Notes under the pieces: generated by a model
Database searches by the model: none
Seen by the model: the letters and a program-made list of their open reading frames with translations, nothing else
What the model was told of the DNA's origin: nothing
Translations under genes and position numbers: made by a program
Origin: Tritonibacter horizontis
GTDB taxonomy: Bacteria > Pseudomonadota > Alphaproteobacteria > Rhodobacterales > Rhodobacteraceae
Length of the DNA stretch: 64,000 nt
Assembly (NCBI RefSeq): GCF_001518015.1
Contig: NZ_LPUY01000048.1
Coordinates: forward strand, 37,386-101,385
Reading direction: 5' to 3'
Shown: piece after piece, positions 18,608 through 27,154 of the stretch
How positions within the stretch are numbered: position 1 is the first letter of the stretch
How the letters are laid out: each line of letters starts with the position of its first letter

Positions 18608-19036
18608 ATGAACATTGGAAATGTTTCGGAACAGAGCGGTTTGCCCGCAAAAACAATCCGGTATTACGAGGATATCGGACTCGTGCAACCGTCGCGGCGT
18701 GAAAACGGGTACCGCGATTTCGCTGTTCAGGATCTGCACAAGCTGGCGTTTCTCGGCCGGGCGCGGTCGTTGGGTTTCAGCATCGATGAATGTCGCACGC
18801 TGTTGTCATTGTACGAGGACCGCGAGCGGTCCAGCGCCGACGTCAAGGCGATCGCACAAAGCCATCTCGCGCGGGTGGATCAAAAAATCGAGGAGTTGCA
18901 GGCGCTTAGCGCGACGCTTCGTGATCTCGTTGTTCGGTGTCATGGCGATGATCGTCCCGACTGCCCGATAATGGATGATCTGACGCCTTCCGACCTCGCG
19001 GGGACGCGAAAACATCCCGCTGGAACAACCCTCTGA
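18608..19036 (+). CDS. cueR: CueR-type copper-responsive MerR regulator (copy 2)
   Basis: A 142-residue MerR-family protein starting at MNIGNVSEQSGLPAKTIRYYEDIG; GGAGAGG lies upstream and the longer open frame is untranslated leader. The metal loop CHGDDRPDC is the Cu(I)/Ag(I) pattern, nearly the same as in the 11191 paralogue. Its own promoter carries a CueR dyad, implying autoregulation. It heads the second copper cluster. Confidence 0.94.
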   Translation: MNIGNVSEQSGLPAKTIRYYEDIGLVQPSRRENGYRDFAVQDLHKLAFLGRARSLGFSIDECRTLLSLYEDRERSSADVKAIAQSHLARVDQKIEELQALSATLRDLVVRCHGDDRPDCPIMDDLTPSDLAGTRKHPAGTTL

Positions 19037-19055
19037 ACACTGGTAAATTAGCCGC

Positions 19056-19394
19056 ATGCACTTTGTCGCCCGCCTCATCATGATAGCCGTCCTTGCCGCC
19101 TTCGCGGCAAGCTCGGTTGTGCATGCGGCCGGTTCGGCCAGAATGGCATCTGAAATGATCGCAGCCGGAGCTGAAATGCCAGGTGCCGACTGTGAGGCGT
19201 GCGATGGTTCGGCGGGACCCTCAGGCATCGCTTGCGATTTCGTGTGCAACTCGGCGACCGCCGTCGCGCTGGTGGGAGCCTCGGCGGAATTTGGTCTAAT
19301 TGCAGTTTCGAGCGCCCATGGACTGCCGATCGCGCGGGATTTTCGCGGTCTGATCAGCCCACCTGCCAAACAGCCTCCAAGATTCCTTCTCTGA
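19056..19394 (+). CDS. small secreted Cys-rich protein (DUF2946-like?)
   Basis: A 112-residue protein with a signal peptide (ARLIMIAVLAAFAASSVVHA) and a CEACDG...CDFVC cysteine set, followed by a hydrophobic stretch. The size and topology recall DUF2946-type proteins of copper clusters, but I do not recognise it firmly. It sits between cueR2 and the multicopper oxidase in the same orientation, consistent with copper binding in the periplasm. Confidence 0.7.
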   Translation: MHFVARLIMIAVLAAFAASSVVHAAGSARMASEMIAAGAEMPGADCEACDGSAGPSGIACDFVCNSATAVALVGASAEFGLIAVSSAHGLPIARDFRGLISPPAKQPPRFLL

Positions 19395-19535
19395 ACTGAC
19401 ACGCGCCGCGGCTTCGCAGCCGCAGTGTCATGCCGTGACGCCGGAGCCATGCTGCTTCGCGCTGCGGGTATTCCCCAACCGCAGTTGCCGCTTTGGCTCC
19501 GGCGGAGGACCGAATTATCAGAGAGCCCCAGTCCG

Positions 19536-20921
19536 ATGTCTTTCAACTACAAAACTACCGTCACGCGCCGCGCCTTTGTCGCGTCGTCGCTCGCGGGTGT
19601 GATGTCCGCCACCCTGCCTTTTCCGAGGATGGCAGAAGCCGCCACCCGGAAATTCTCACTCCGGGCCGCACCGGGAAGCACACGGCTTGTTCCCGAGCCA
19701 CATCCGGACACTGCGGCCTGGTGCTACAACGGTAAGGTCCCGGGCCCGGAGATCCGCATTCGACAAGGTGATCGCCTTCAGGTCGAGGTTATGAATGACC
19801 TTGCGGAGGAAACCACTGTGCATTGGCATGGCATCCGGCTTCCCAACGCAATGGACGGGGTGCCGCACTTGACACAGGGACCGATCGCCCCGGGCGACAG
19901 GTTCGTCTACGAATTCGATGCACTCGATGCCGGCACCTTCTGGTATCACCCACATCAACGCAGCTTCGAGCAGGTCGGGCGCGGTCTCTACGGCCCGCTT
20001 ATCATCGATGAGGCCAATCCACCTCGGGTCGACCGCGATGTTACTTGGGTCCTGGACGACTGGCGTCTGGCCGAGGACGCATCGATTTCGGATGATTTCG
20101 GCAATGCCCATGACTTAAGCCACGCTGGCCGCCTCGGGAACACTGTGACGATCAACGGTCACGTGCCGGAAACACTCGAGGTGGCATCGGGGGAACGGAT
20201 CCGCCTCCGCCTGATCAACGCGGCGAATGCCCGGATCTTCGCACTCGATTTCGGGGACCATGCACCGCGCATCATCGCGCTCGACGGGCAACCCGTCACG
20301 CCGCATGAGCCGCGGGACGGTGTTGTCGTTCTTGGACCCGCAATGCGCGTCGATGTGATCCTGGATTGCACCGGCAAGCCAGGCGAAAGAGCCCAGCTTG
20401 TAGACCGTGCGTACCGCGGGAACGATTTTCGAGTCCTCGATTTCACCTACGCTGAAACCGCCCTGCGCGAGGCTACACCCGACTGGCCGATCGCACTGCC
20501 AGCCAGTCCCATTGCCGAACCAGACCTGAGTTCTGCGCATCGTCATGAGGTGACGTTCACCGGCGGGATGATGGGCATGATGCATGACGGGCGCGGCATC
20601 TGGTTCGTCAACGGAAAAGCCGCCCAGGGGCATGTGCTTGACCCGTTCCTGACGCTTAAACGCGACGCGAGTCACATCCTCGAGATGACCAACGCGACCG
20701 CTTTTGATCACCCGATCCATCTGCACGGCCACTCATTCCGCGTGATCAGTCGAAACGGTGCGCCGACGCCGCATCGGGAATGGCAGGACACGGTGCTGAT
20801 GGCACCCCGCGAACGGGTCGAGATCGCCTTCGTCGCCGACAATCCCGGCGACTGGATGTTCCACTGCCACATTCTCGAACACCAAGCCGCGGGAATGATG
20901 GGTGTGATCCGCGTCGCATGA
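19536..20921 (+). CDS. multicopper oxidase, copy 2
   Basis: A 461-residue exported oxidase with Tat-like leader TRRAFVASSLAGVMSA. The copper blocks are [41 protein letters not shown] and HCHILEHQAAGMMG. A GGMMGMMHDG stretch precedes the fourth block, a Met-rich element as in CueO-type cuprous oxidases. The frame is open upstream to 19425, but the leader supports ATG 19536. It is paralogous to the 5720 gene; likely role is periplasmic Cu(I) oxidation. Confidence 0.94.
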   Translation: MSFNYKTTVTRRAFVASSLAGVMSATLPFPRMAEAATRKFSLRAAPGSTRLVPEPHPDTAAWCYNGKVPGPEIRIRQGDRLQVEVMNDLAEETTVHWHGIRLPNAMDGVPHLTQGPIAPGDRFVYEFDALDAGTFWYHPHQRSFEQVGRGLYGPLIIDEANPPRVDRDVTWVLDDWRLAEDASISDDFGNAHDLSHAGRLGNTVTINGHVPETLEVASGERIRLRLINAANARIFALDFGDHAPRIIALDGQPVTPHEPRDGVVVLGPAMRVDVILDCTGKPGERAQLVDRAYRGNDFRVLDFTYAETALREATPDWPIALPASPIAEPDLSSAHRHEVTFTGGMMGMMHDGRGIWFVNGKAAQGHVLDPFLTLKRDASHILEMTNATAFDHPIHLHGHSFRVISRNGAPTPHREWQDTVLMAPRERVEIAFVADNPGDWMFHCHILEHQAAGMMGVIRVA

Positions 20922-20941
20922 GCCCCGGAGGAGGACAAGAG

Positions 20942-21874
20942 ATGACAAACAGAACCTTGAATTTTGAGCCGGACAGACGCCACTTCCTGGCACTGGGTAT
21001 GGGTGCAGCCGCAGTGCTCGTGTTGCCCGGCGCGGTGCGCGCGGCCGGCGGGGCGGCCAATATTCGAACCCTGGCCTTCGATGGCGACACGCTGTTGATC
21101 GCAGGCGCAACACTGAGGGCCAGCCCCGACGGCGGTCGCAGTTGGCATGAGAGGCCAACACTTTCCCCGGTCTCCTCGATCGCCACGCATCCTGCGCGTC
21201 CCGGACGTCTCCTTGCCGGACTGGCGCGGGGAGGGGTGACCGTGTCCGACGATGGCGGAACGACATGGACTGCCCGAAGCGAGGGGCTTGCCTCCGGCGA
21301 GGTCACCGCGCTGGCCGTGGCCGCCGGAAATCCCGACATGCTCTATGCCGCGATCCGCGGCGACGGCCTTTGGAAGAGCGAGGACGCAGGCGCAACGTGG
21401 GCGCTCGCGATGGACCGGCCCTGGCTCGACGCGGCCGAGCGCGACCCGCTGACGCTGGCATCGGTTGATCTCGAAACCGGGATGGGCGGCATCTGGATCT
21501 ATGCCGGAACCGAGAAAGGCCTGACCCGTGTTCCAGACTGTTTCTGCCGCTGGCAGGAAGTTCAGCCCGGCAATGCGATGGACGCGCTGGTGACGGGCGA
21601 TGCGCCACCTGCCGAGGCGCCGCTGCCGACGGATGAGCCGGTCCTGTCACTGGCCAGCGCCCCTTCGGCACCTTCGACACTATATGCGGCGCTGCCGTCG
21701 GGGGTGTGGGCGTCGCAGGACGGCGGCGTGGTTTGGACCCAGAAGGCAAAAGGGCAGGGGAGGGCCGTCGCGGTCCACCCTAGGGACGAAAATCACGTAG
21801 CCGCCCTCCTCGACGGCACCCTGAACCTCAGCCGCGATGGCGGCGCTACCTGGGCCGCGCTCGCGGTCGCATGA
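20942..21874 (+). CDS. BNR/F510_1955-like beta-propeller protein, exported
   Basis: A 310-residue exported protein with a twin-arginine-type N-terminus (EPDRRHFLALGMGAAAVLVLPGAVRAA). Repeated SPDGGRSW, SDDGGTTW, SEDAGATW, SQDGGVVW and SRDGGATW blocks are sialidase/BNR (Asp-box) motifs of a beta-propeller. GGAGGAGGA upstream sets the start; the longer frame lies over the oxidase gene. Proteins of this type occur beside multicopper oxidases and DUF411 in metal islands; the biochemical role is unknown. Confidence 0.85.
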   Translation: MTNRTLNFEPDRRHFLALGMGAAAVLVLPGAVRAAGGAANIRTLAFDGDTLLIAGATLRASPDGGRSWHERPTLSPVSSIATHPARPGRLLAGLARGGVTVSDDGGTTWTARSEGLASGEVTALAVAAGNPDMLYAAIRGDGLWKSEDAGATWALAMDRPWLDAAERDPLTLASVDLETGMGGIWIYAGTEKGLTRVPDCFCRWQEVQPGNAMDALVTGDAPPAEAPLPTDEPVLSLASAPSAPSTLYAALPSGVWASQDGGVVWTQKAKGQGRAVAVHPRDENHVAALLDGTLNLSRDGGATWAALAVA

Positions 21875-21885
21875 TGGAGAACCCC

Positions 21886-22383
21886 ATGAACAGAAGATAT
21901 GTCCTGGCTTCGCTTGCTGCACTTGGCGTCGGCGGAACCTTCACTTTCACGACGCTGACTTCAGCACAAAGCACCGAAGACGCGACCGGTCCCGCAAGTA
22001 CCGACGTGTCAGACGGAACGAAGCAGATCACGATCTGGCGCGATCCGGGCTGCGGTTGCTGCGACACCTACGCTGATTATCTGGAAGAGAACGGCTATCA
22101 GGTGACACGCATCGACGATCGGGATTTTGATAAGCGCTCGATCGAAGTCGGCGTTCCCGAGCAGGGGCTCGGCTGTCATCTGGCCGAGATCGAAGGCTAT
22201 TATGTCAGTGGATTGGTACCCTCGGAGATCCTGGAAAGGCTGGTCACGGAGAAGCCCGACATCACCGGCATTACTTTGCCGGGCATGCCTTCGAACGCGC
22301 CAGGCATGGCACGAGTAAAGACCGGTACGCTCAAGACCTATGCGTTCGGCGAGGGCGGGATCACCGTTTACTCCGATGAGTAA
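21886..22383 (+). CDS. DUF411 metal-binding protein
   Basis: A 165-residue exported protein. The Cys cluster DPGCGCCDTYADYLEENGY is the DUF411 hallmark, followed by a conserved CHLAEIEGYYVSGLVP segment and GMARVKTG. GGAG seven bases before ATG 21886 (MNRRYVLASL) decides the start over ATG 21871, which overlaps the previous stop. Members bind copper or silver in the periplasm. One other full copy (50421-50879) and one partial copy (1-149) are in the window. Confidence 0.93.
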   Translation: MNRRYVLASLAALGVGGTFTFTTLTSAQSTEDATGPASTDVSDGTKQITIWRDPGCGCCDTYADYLEENGYQVTRIDDRDFDKRSIEVGVPEQGLGCHLAEIEGYYVSGLVPSEILERLVTEKPDITGITLPGMPSNAPGMARVKTGTLKTYAFGEGGITVYSDE

Positions 22384-22387
22384 CTGC

Positions 22388-22516
22388 ATGGACATGATGA
22401 CTGGCCCGATGATGGGGGTGATGATGTTCGGCGGAGGGCTTTTGCTCCTGCTCGTCGCCGCGGTTCTGCTGCTCAGCGTCGTCGCACTCGTGAAATACCT
22501 CAGGAGTTCGACATGA
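22388..22516 (+). CDS. Met-rich single-TM micropeptide, copy 2
   Basis: A 42-residue ORF starting MDMMTGPMMGVMM, then GGG and one hydrophobic helix ending VALVKYLRSST. It shares the Met/Gly head and LVKYLR tail of the 15828 gene. It starts four bases after the DUF411 stop and its own stop overlaps the next cytochrome start (ATGA), so it is embedded in the operon. Function unknown; a Cu(I)-binding accessory subunit is plausible. Confidence 0.8.
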   Translation: MDMMTGPMMGVMMFGGGLLLLLVAAVLLLSVVALVKYLRSST

Positions 22517-22995
22517 GACGGGCCGCAATAATTGGTGCCGCTATCGTCGCACTATCCGCGGCCGGGTTTGCCGTCTTTGCGCAGTCGGAAAGTGACGAAG
22601 CTTCTGTGGATGGGCTGTCCTTCCTCGGTGAACCCGTGACTACTGCGGACATCGCAGCAGGGCAGACGCTCTATGCGGAGAATTGCGCATCCTGTCACGG
22701 TGCCAAACTGGAGGGGCAGCCCGATTGGCGGCGGCGTCTGGACAATGGGCACATGCCCGCGCCGCCACATGACGAAACCGGCCATACCTGGCACCATTCG
22801 GACCGAAACCTGTTCATCGTGACCAAAAAGGGCATCGGTGCCGTCGTGCCGGGGTACGAGAGCGACATGCCGGTGTTCGAGGGGCTGCTGACCGACGACG
22901 AGATCGCCGATGTGCTCTCCTATATCAAAAGCACGTGGCCCGATCGCGAGCGCACGTTTCAGGCAGAAGTCTCTGCCAATGAAGGTGACAAATGA
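22513..22995 (+). CDS. cytochrome c (copy 2)
   Basis: A 160-residue exported monohaem cytochrome, with signal RAAIIGAAIVALSAAGFAVFA, haem site CASCHGAKLEGQPDW, PPHDETGHTWHH and possible Met ligand DMPVF. It is closely related in layout to the 7105 cytochrome, which also follows a multicopper oxidase. It overlaps both neighbours by ATGA. Probable electron carrier for copper oxidation (inference). Confidence 0.92.
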   Translation: MRRAAIIGAAIVALSAAGFAVFAQSESDEASVDGLSFLGEPVTTADIAAGQTLYAENCASCHGAKLEGQPDWRRRLDNGHMPAPPHDETGHTWHHSDRNLFIVTKKGIGAVVPGYESDMPVFEGLLTDDEIADVLSYIKSTWPDRERTFQAEVSANEGDK

Positions 22996-23564
22996 GCGCG
23001 GTTGAGAAACGCCGCCGCCGCAGGGGGCGGTTTTTCACCGTGCTGCCGGTCACGATCTTCGTGCTGATTGCCGTCGGCTTTTACTGGGGCCTTTTCAATA
23101 ACAATGACGGCCTTCCCTCTGCGCTTATCGGCAAGGCGGTGCCCGAATTCGACTTGCCGCCGATAGAGGGACGCGCCGACGGGCTGTCGAGCGCCGACCT
23201 AAAAGGACAGGTGTCCATCGTAAACGTCTGGGCGTCCTGGTGCGTACCGTGCCGGGTCGAAATGCCCCTGCTGAACGAACTGGCCGCGCAGGATGAGGTC
23301 GCGATATACGGCATCAACTACAAGGATCGTCCCGATGAAGCTCTGGGCTTTCTTGCCGAGCTTGGTGACCCATACACCCGCATCGGCGCCGACCGGAATG
23401 GGCGCGTGTCCATTGACTGGGGCGTCTATGGCTTGCCGGAGACCTTCGTGATCGATCGCGAGGGTAGGATCGCTCACAAGCATATCGGCCCCTTCAACCG
23501 CCGTTCTTTGGAGGAAGACATCCTTCCCGTTGTGCGGCGCCTTCAGGAAGGAGCCGGATCATGA
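22992..23564 (+). CDS. CcmG/DsbE-type thioredoxin
   Basis: A 190-residue protein with N-terminal membrane anchor (FTVLPVTIFVLIAVGFYWGLF) and a thioredoxin fold with active site WASWCVPCRVEMP, GINYKDRPDEAL, and YGLPETFVID with the cis-Pro. This is the CcmG/DsbE pattern, a reductant of apocytochrome c thiols. It overlaps the cytochrome before it and the TlpA-like gene after it. A true ccm locus is not in the window, so it may be a dedicated copy. Confidence 0.92.
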   Translation: MSAVEKRRRRRGRFFTVLPVTIFVLIAVGFYWGLFNNNDGLPSALIGKAVPEFDLPPIEGRADGLSSADLKGQVSIVNVWASWCVPCRVEMPLLNELAAQDEVAIYGINYKDRPDEALGFLAELGDPYTRIGADRNGRVSIDWGVYGLPETFVIDREGRIAHKHIGPFNRRSLEEDILPVVRRLQEGAGS

Positions 23565-24085
23565 AACGACGTGATTTGCTCGCTGGTATGGCGGCGCTCG
23601 GCGTCGTGGGGCCGGTTCAAGCCAGACCATTGATGCCGCTTCACGACAAGCCGCGACAGATGCTGTCGCCACCTTTCGTCGATGGAAAGGGCCGCGATCT
23701 GACGCTGGCGGATTTCCGGGGCAGGGTGGTTCTGCTGAATATCTGGGCGACCTGGTGCGTTCCCTGTCGCGAAGAGATGCCGACGCTCGACGCCTTGCAG
23801 GAGAAAATGGGCGGCGGCGACTTCCATGTCCTGCCGCTGTCGATCGACCGTGCCGGAATGGAGATCGTCCGCCGTTTCTACGACGAAATCGGTATTCGCC
23901 ATCTCGATACATACCTCGCCGAAGACATTCGGGTGATGGCCGCGTTTGCCGTAGTGGGCCTTCCCACCACGATCCTGATCGACCGCGACGGTTTCGAGCG
24001 CGGACGACTCGTCGGGCCGGCCGAATGGGACAGTCCCGCAGTCATGGCCCAAATCCAGACTATCATCAACGAAAGGAGTGAATAA
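23561..24085 (+). CDS. TlpA/ResA-like thioredoxin
   Basis: A 174-residue exported thioredoxin-like protein with short signal (KRRDLLAGMAALGVVGPVQA) and active site WATWCVPCREEMP; the cis-Pro lies in VGLPTTILID. TlpA-like proteins reduce periplasmic thiols, including Cu-site Cys in SCO and CoxB. It sits next to CcmG and the DsbA/SCO genes downstream, overlapping CcmG by ATGA. Confidence 0.92.
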   Translation: MKRRDLLAGMAALGVVGPVQARPLMPLHDKPRQMLSPPFVDGKGRDLTLADFRGRVVLLNIWATWCVPCREEMPTLDALQEKMGGGDFHVLPLSIDRAGMEIVRRFYDEIGIRHLDTYLAEDIRVMAAFAVVGLPTTILIDRDGFERGRLVGPAEWDSPAVMAQIQTIINERSE

Positions 24086-24088
24086 CCA

Positions 24089-24361
24089 ATGTCTGAAACT
24101 TTACCTCACACTGAAACACCGGTGGCACGCCCGTGGCGGCCGCAATTTGGACAGCGCGGCCTGATTCTCGCGTCAATGGCGATCATCGGTGCCGGGCTTT
24201 ACCTGAACTGGGGCTGGGTGACGGCCATTGGGGCCGCCCCGCTGATCTTGGCCGTGGCACCCTGCGCCGTGATGTGCGGGCTTGGCGTCTGCGTGATGTG
24301 CAAATCGAAATCATGTGACAACAAGAGCACGGCCGCAGAGCCGAGCCTGCCGAGGGACTGA
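24089..24361 (+). CDS. small Cys-containing membrane protein, unknown
   Basis: A 90-residue protein with two membrane helices (about residues 24-45 and 50-70) followed by a Cys cluster (APCAVMCGLGVCVMCKSKSC). Six Cys in a short stretch at the membrane exit suggest metal or redox binding. I do not recognise a family. It lies four bases after the TlpA gene and is probably co-transcribed. Confidence 0.75.
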   Translation: MSETLPHTETPVARPWRPQFGQRGLILASMAIIGAGLYLNWGWVTAIGAAPLILAVAPCAVMCGLGVCVMCKSKSCDNKSTAAEPSLPRD

Positions 24362-24396
24362 TCCCGAAAACCTCAAGAAACCTTAAGGAGAAACTG

Positions 24397-24678
24397 ATGA
24401 CACTTATCAAGAAACTGAGCATGGCGGCTGCCGTAACTACATTGATGGCAACCGGCGTGGTTGCCCAGGACAACACCGGTTCGTCCGGCCAGATGATGGA
24501 CGGTGAGAACGGAATGGCCGGCAATATGATGGACGGCGATATGTCCGGCATGGACGGCATGATGCCCATGATGAAGATGATGCAGAAAATGGGCCCGATG
24601 ATGGAGGCCTGCACCGAGATGATGGAGGCCATGAACAACTCCGAGGATGAAACCACCCCTTCGACCGACAAGGGCTGA
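24397..24678 (+). CDS. Met-rich periplasmic protein
   Basis: A 93-residue exported protein with a signal peptide and a mature part dense in Met (MMDGENGMAG, MMPMMKMMQKMGPMMEACTEMMEAM). Met clusters resemble Cu(I)-binding segments of periplasmic copper proteins. AAGGAG precedes the start. No enzyme motif. A strong hairpin lies just downstream. Confidence 0.8.
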   Translation: MTLIKKLSMAAAVTTLMATGVVAQDNTGSSGQMMDGENGMAGNMMDGDMSGMDGMMPMMKMMQKMGPMMEACTEMMEAMNNSEDETTPSTDKG

Positions 24679-24684
24679 TCAATC

Positions 24685-24712
24685 ATCGCCGGGGGCCAAG
24701 GCCCCCGGCGAT
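24685..24712. terminator. perfect GC-rich hairpin
   Basis: Thirteen-base arms starting ATCGCCGGGGGCC around a two-base loop form a perfect inverted repeat between the Met-rich gene and dsbA. It lacks a long T-run, so it may be a partial terminator or mRNA stabiliser within the operon. Confidence 0.55.
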
Positions 24713-24729
24713 TTGACAGGGAAAAATAG

Positions 24730-25485
24730 ATGATACTCAAAACTGCCCTTCGCGTGTTTGCGGTCTTCCTCTGGGCGCTGATTTCCACGCCCACGATTTC
24801 GTTGGCCCAGCAATCGACGCCGCTCGATCAGGTTGAGCAAGAGGCCATCAAAGCCTTGATCCTGCAAACCATCCGCGAGAACCCCGAAGTTCTGATGGAC
24901 ACGCTCCTGACATTCCAGGAAGAGGCTCAGGCACAAGCCCAGGCCGAACAACGGGCTGCGCTTCAGCGCGTGGGTGACCTCCTGCGGGCGGACCCGAACA
25001 CCGGCGTGATGGGCAATCCTGAGGGCGACATCGTGCTTGTCGAATTCTTCGACTACAACTGCCCCTACTGCCGACGCGCGGCCCCGGTCCTTTTCGAACT
25101 AATCGAGGAGAATCCCGACCTGCGCATCATCATGAGGGAGTGGCCAATTCTCGGACCCGACTCCGAGCTGGCGGCTCGAGCGTCGCTGGCGGCGACACAA
25201 CAGGACAAGTTTGAGGCCTTCCACGAAGCCCTGATGGCACAGCCGCGCGCCAATACTGTCATGATCAGGCGAGCCGCCGAGCAGGCAGGGCTGGACTACG
25301 ACCAGTTGCAGGCAGATATGGACGCGCCTGAAGTCGATGCCCATATCGCAAAGTCTCACGATCTCGCACGGAAGCTTGGAATATCCGGCACACCGACGTT
25401 TATGATCGGGGAGGCACTTGTTCCTGGATTGTTGGAAAAGGCCGATCTTCAGGCCCTGATTTCGGAGGCCGGAGATGTCGATTGA
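24730..25485 (+). CDS. DsbA-family oxidoreductase (copy 2)
   Basis: A 251-residue periplasmic DsbA/Com1-like protein: signal peptide, Gln/Ala-rich helix (EEAQAQAQAEQRAALQ), active site CPYCRRAAPVLFEL, cis-Pro GTPTFMIGE. It is close to the 7599 copy (same VEFFDYNCPYCRR block) and overlaps the next SCO gene by 11 bases. Role: oxidising or isomerising periplasmic thiols, here probably for cytochrome and copper proteins. Confidence 0.93.
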   Translation: MILKTALRVFAVFLWALISTPTISLAQQSTPLDQVEQEAIKALILQTIRENPEVLMDTLLTFQEEAQAQAQAEQRAALQRVGDLLRADPNTGVMGNPEGDIVLVEFFDYNCPYCRRAAPVLFELIEENPDLRIIMREWPILGPDSELAARASLAATQQDKFEAFHEALMAQPRANTVMIRRAAEQAGLDYDQLQADMDAPEVDAHIAKSHDLARKLGISGTPTFMIGEALVPGLLEKADLQALISEAGDVD

Positions 25486-26116
25486 ACCCAGTGAAACCCC
25501 TCCGAAATCGCGGCTCCTGAGAACCATATTGTGGGGCACGATAACTGCTGCGCTCGCTGGGCTAGCGATCTTTTGGGCTTTGGATAACTATCTTGGCAAC
25601 CGATCGAAGGCCGTCCGCTATTCGGGTGAGGCGGATATTCGATCCGAATTTTCCCTCACGGATCACACCGGGCAAGAGGTGACCCAGGCCGATTACGCCG
25701 ACCGCTGGCAACTTGTTTTCTTCGGCTTTACCCACTGCCCGGACATCTGCCCCACCACGTTGGCCTACATGGCCAGCGTCTTGGATCTGCTCGGCGAAGA
25801 TGCGGCCCAGGTAGCACCTATTTTCATCACGGTCGATCCGGAACGCGACACAGTGCCGGTCATGGCGGAGTATGTATCAGTCTTTCATCCAAGCCTGATT
25901 GGCTTGACCGGAACCGAAGCGCAGGTTGCCGAGGCCAACAGAAATTTCCGCGCATGGTACGAGCGGACCGAGGACGACAGCGCGCCGGACGGTTATTTCA
26001 TGGCGCATGCCGGATACATCTACCTCATGCAGCCCGGTGGCGAGTTTGAGGCGGTCTATCAGGAAGGCGGTCAGCCGCCCGAGGTGCTGGCGCAGGAAAT
26101 CCGTAAAAAGTTATGA
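25475..26116 (+). CDS. SCO1/SenC copper chaperone
   Basis: A 213-residue protein with one N-terminal membrane helix and the SCO motif FFGFTHCPDICPTT (Cu ligands C and C) with the distal His in YFMAHAGYIYLM. SCO proteins insert Cu(A) into cytochrome oxidase or act as thiol reductants. It overlaps dsbA before it and PCuAC follows, the usual partners. Confidence 0.94.
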   Translation: MSIEPSETPPKSRLLRTILWGTITAALAGLAIFWALDNYLGNRSKAVRYSGEADIRSEFSLTDHTGQEVTQADYADRWQLVFFGFTHCPDICPTTLAYMASVLDLLGEDAAQVAPIFITVDPERDTVPVMAEYVSVFHPSLIGLTGTEAQVAEANRNFRAWYERTEDDSAPDGYFMAHAGYIYLMQPGGEFEAVYQEGGQPPEVLAQEIRKKL

Positions 26117-26133
26117 GTGAAGGAACTTACCAA

Positions 26134-26568
26134 ATGAAGATCACGATACTTGCAACCGCGCTAACTCTCTGGCCGTTTTTCGCATCGGCCGATGTGACGA
26201 TATCGGACGGGTGGGCCCGCGCGAGCGTCTTGGCCTCCCGCCCGGCAGCGGCCTATCTCACGCTCACGAGCGACCAGAGTGATCAACTGGTCGCGATCAC
26301 GACGCCGATCGCTGGGAACGTCACGATTCATGCTGTCGATACTGGTGATGATGGCGTTAACCGAATGGTCGAGATCGACGCTTTGGACCTGCGCTCCGGA
26401 GAACCAGTGACCCTCGCGCCCGGCAGCATGCATCTGATGCTGATGGGCCTGTCGGAAAAACTCGAAGAAGGCACCGATTTGCCATTGATCCTGACATTCG
26501 CATCGGGTGCCCGAATGGAAATCAGCGTCCCGGTTCTCGGGCCGGGCGCAATGGGACCGCAGGAGTAA
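26134..26568 (+). CDS. PCuAC periplasmic copper chaperone (copy 1)
   Basis: A 144-residue exported protein. The PCuAC Cu(I) ligands are seen as VTIHAV, NRMVEI and SMHLMLMGL (pattern H...M...HxM). AAGGA nine bases before ATG 26134 (MKITILATAL) decides the start; the frame is open to 26113. Members deliver Cu(I) to SCO or to cytochrome oxidase. A second copy is at 52879. Confidence 0.92.
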   Translation: MKITILATALTLWPFFASADVTISDGWARASVLASRPAAAYLTLTSDQSDQLVAITTPIAGNVTIHAVDTGDDGVNRMVEIDALDLRSGEPVTLAPGSMHLMLMGLSEKLEEGTDLPLILTFASGARMEISVPVLGPGAMGPQE

Positions 26569-26573
26569 CAGTC

Positions 26574-27134
26574 ATGAAAAACATACTCCTGCTGATAGCC
26601 CTCGTCGCGGGCCGCCCGGCCTACGCAGATCATCCTGGCGACCGTCTTGACGAGGTGATGGCACAGAAAGAACCTGCTTTCACTGCCGTTGACCTCAACG
26701 AACTTCCTGCGTTGGATCTTCTCGGCCCTGACGGAGAATCGTTGGTCTTGGAAAGCCTCTCCGATCAGGTCGTCGTTCTTAGTTTTGTACCGTCCAACTG
26801 CGGGTTGCCCTGTGCTGATCAGCAGGCACTTCTTGAAAAGGTGAGGGGCGGAGTGAATGCATCTCCCATGCTGGACATGGTGACCTTCCTTGTGGTGACC
26901 GACGCCAGTGATCCGGTTCCCGGACCGATTGGCGAGAACGTGGTCATTGCTCGCGCACAAGAGCCAATAGAGAGTCTGATCGATCAGTATCGCGCGATTG
27001 CGCCAGACGATTCCGAGGCTCCGCTTGTGCATGTTATCGCGCGCGGCAACCGCCATGCCGGGGTCTTTGCGGGTTCCGCTTTCCGGCACATCAACATGAT
27101 CCTGTACGTCAACGGCCTGACAAACGCGCATTAA
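26574..27134 (+). CDS. SCO-like thioredoxin-fold protein, divergent
   Basis: A 186-residue exported protein with signal NILLLIALVAGRPAYA. It has the SCO-like segment VVVLSFVPSNCGLPCADQ, with CxxxC in the right place, but lacks the PDICP signature and much of the C-terminal consensus. It may be an SCO-family thiol protein. It follows PCuAC by five bases. Confidence 0.72.
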   Translation: MKNILLLIALVAGRPAYADHPGDRLDEVMAQKEPAFTAVDLNELPALDLLGPDGESLVLESLSDQVVVLSFVPSNCGLPCADQQALLEKVRGGVNASPMLDMVTFLVVTDASDPVPGPIGENVVIARAQEPIESLIDQYRAIAPDDSEAPLVHVIARGNRHAGVFAGSAFRHINMILYVNGLTNAH

Positions 27135-27154
27135 TCGAAGAACGGACCCCCAGC

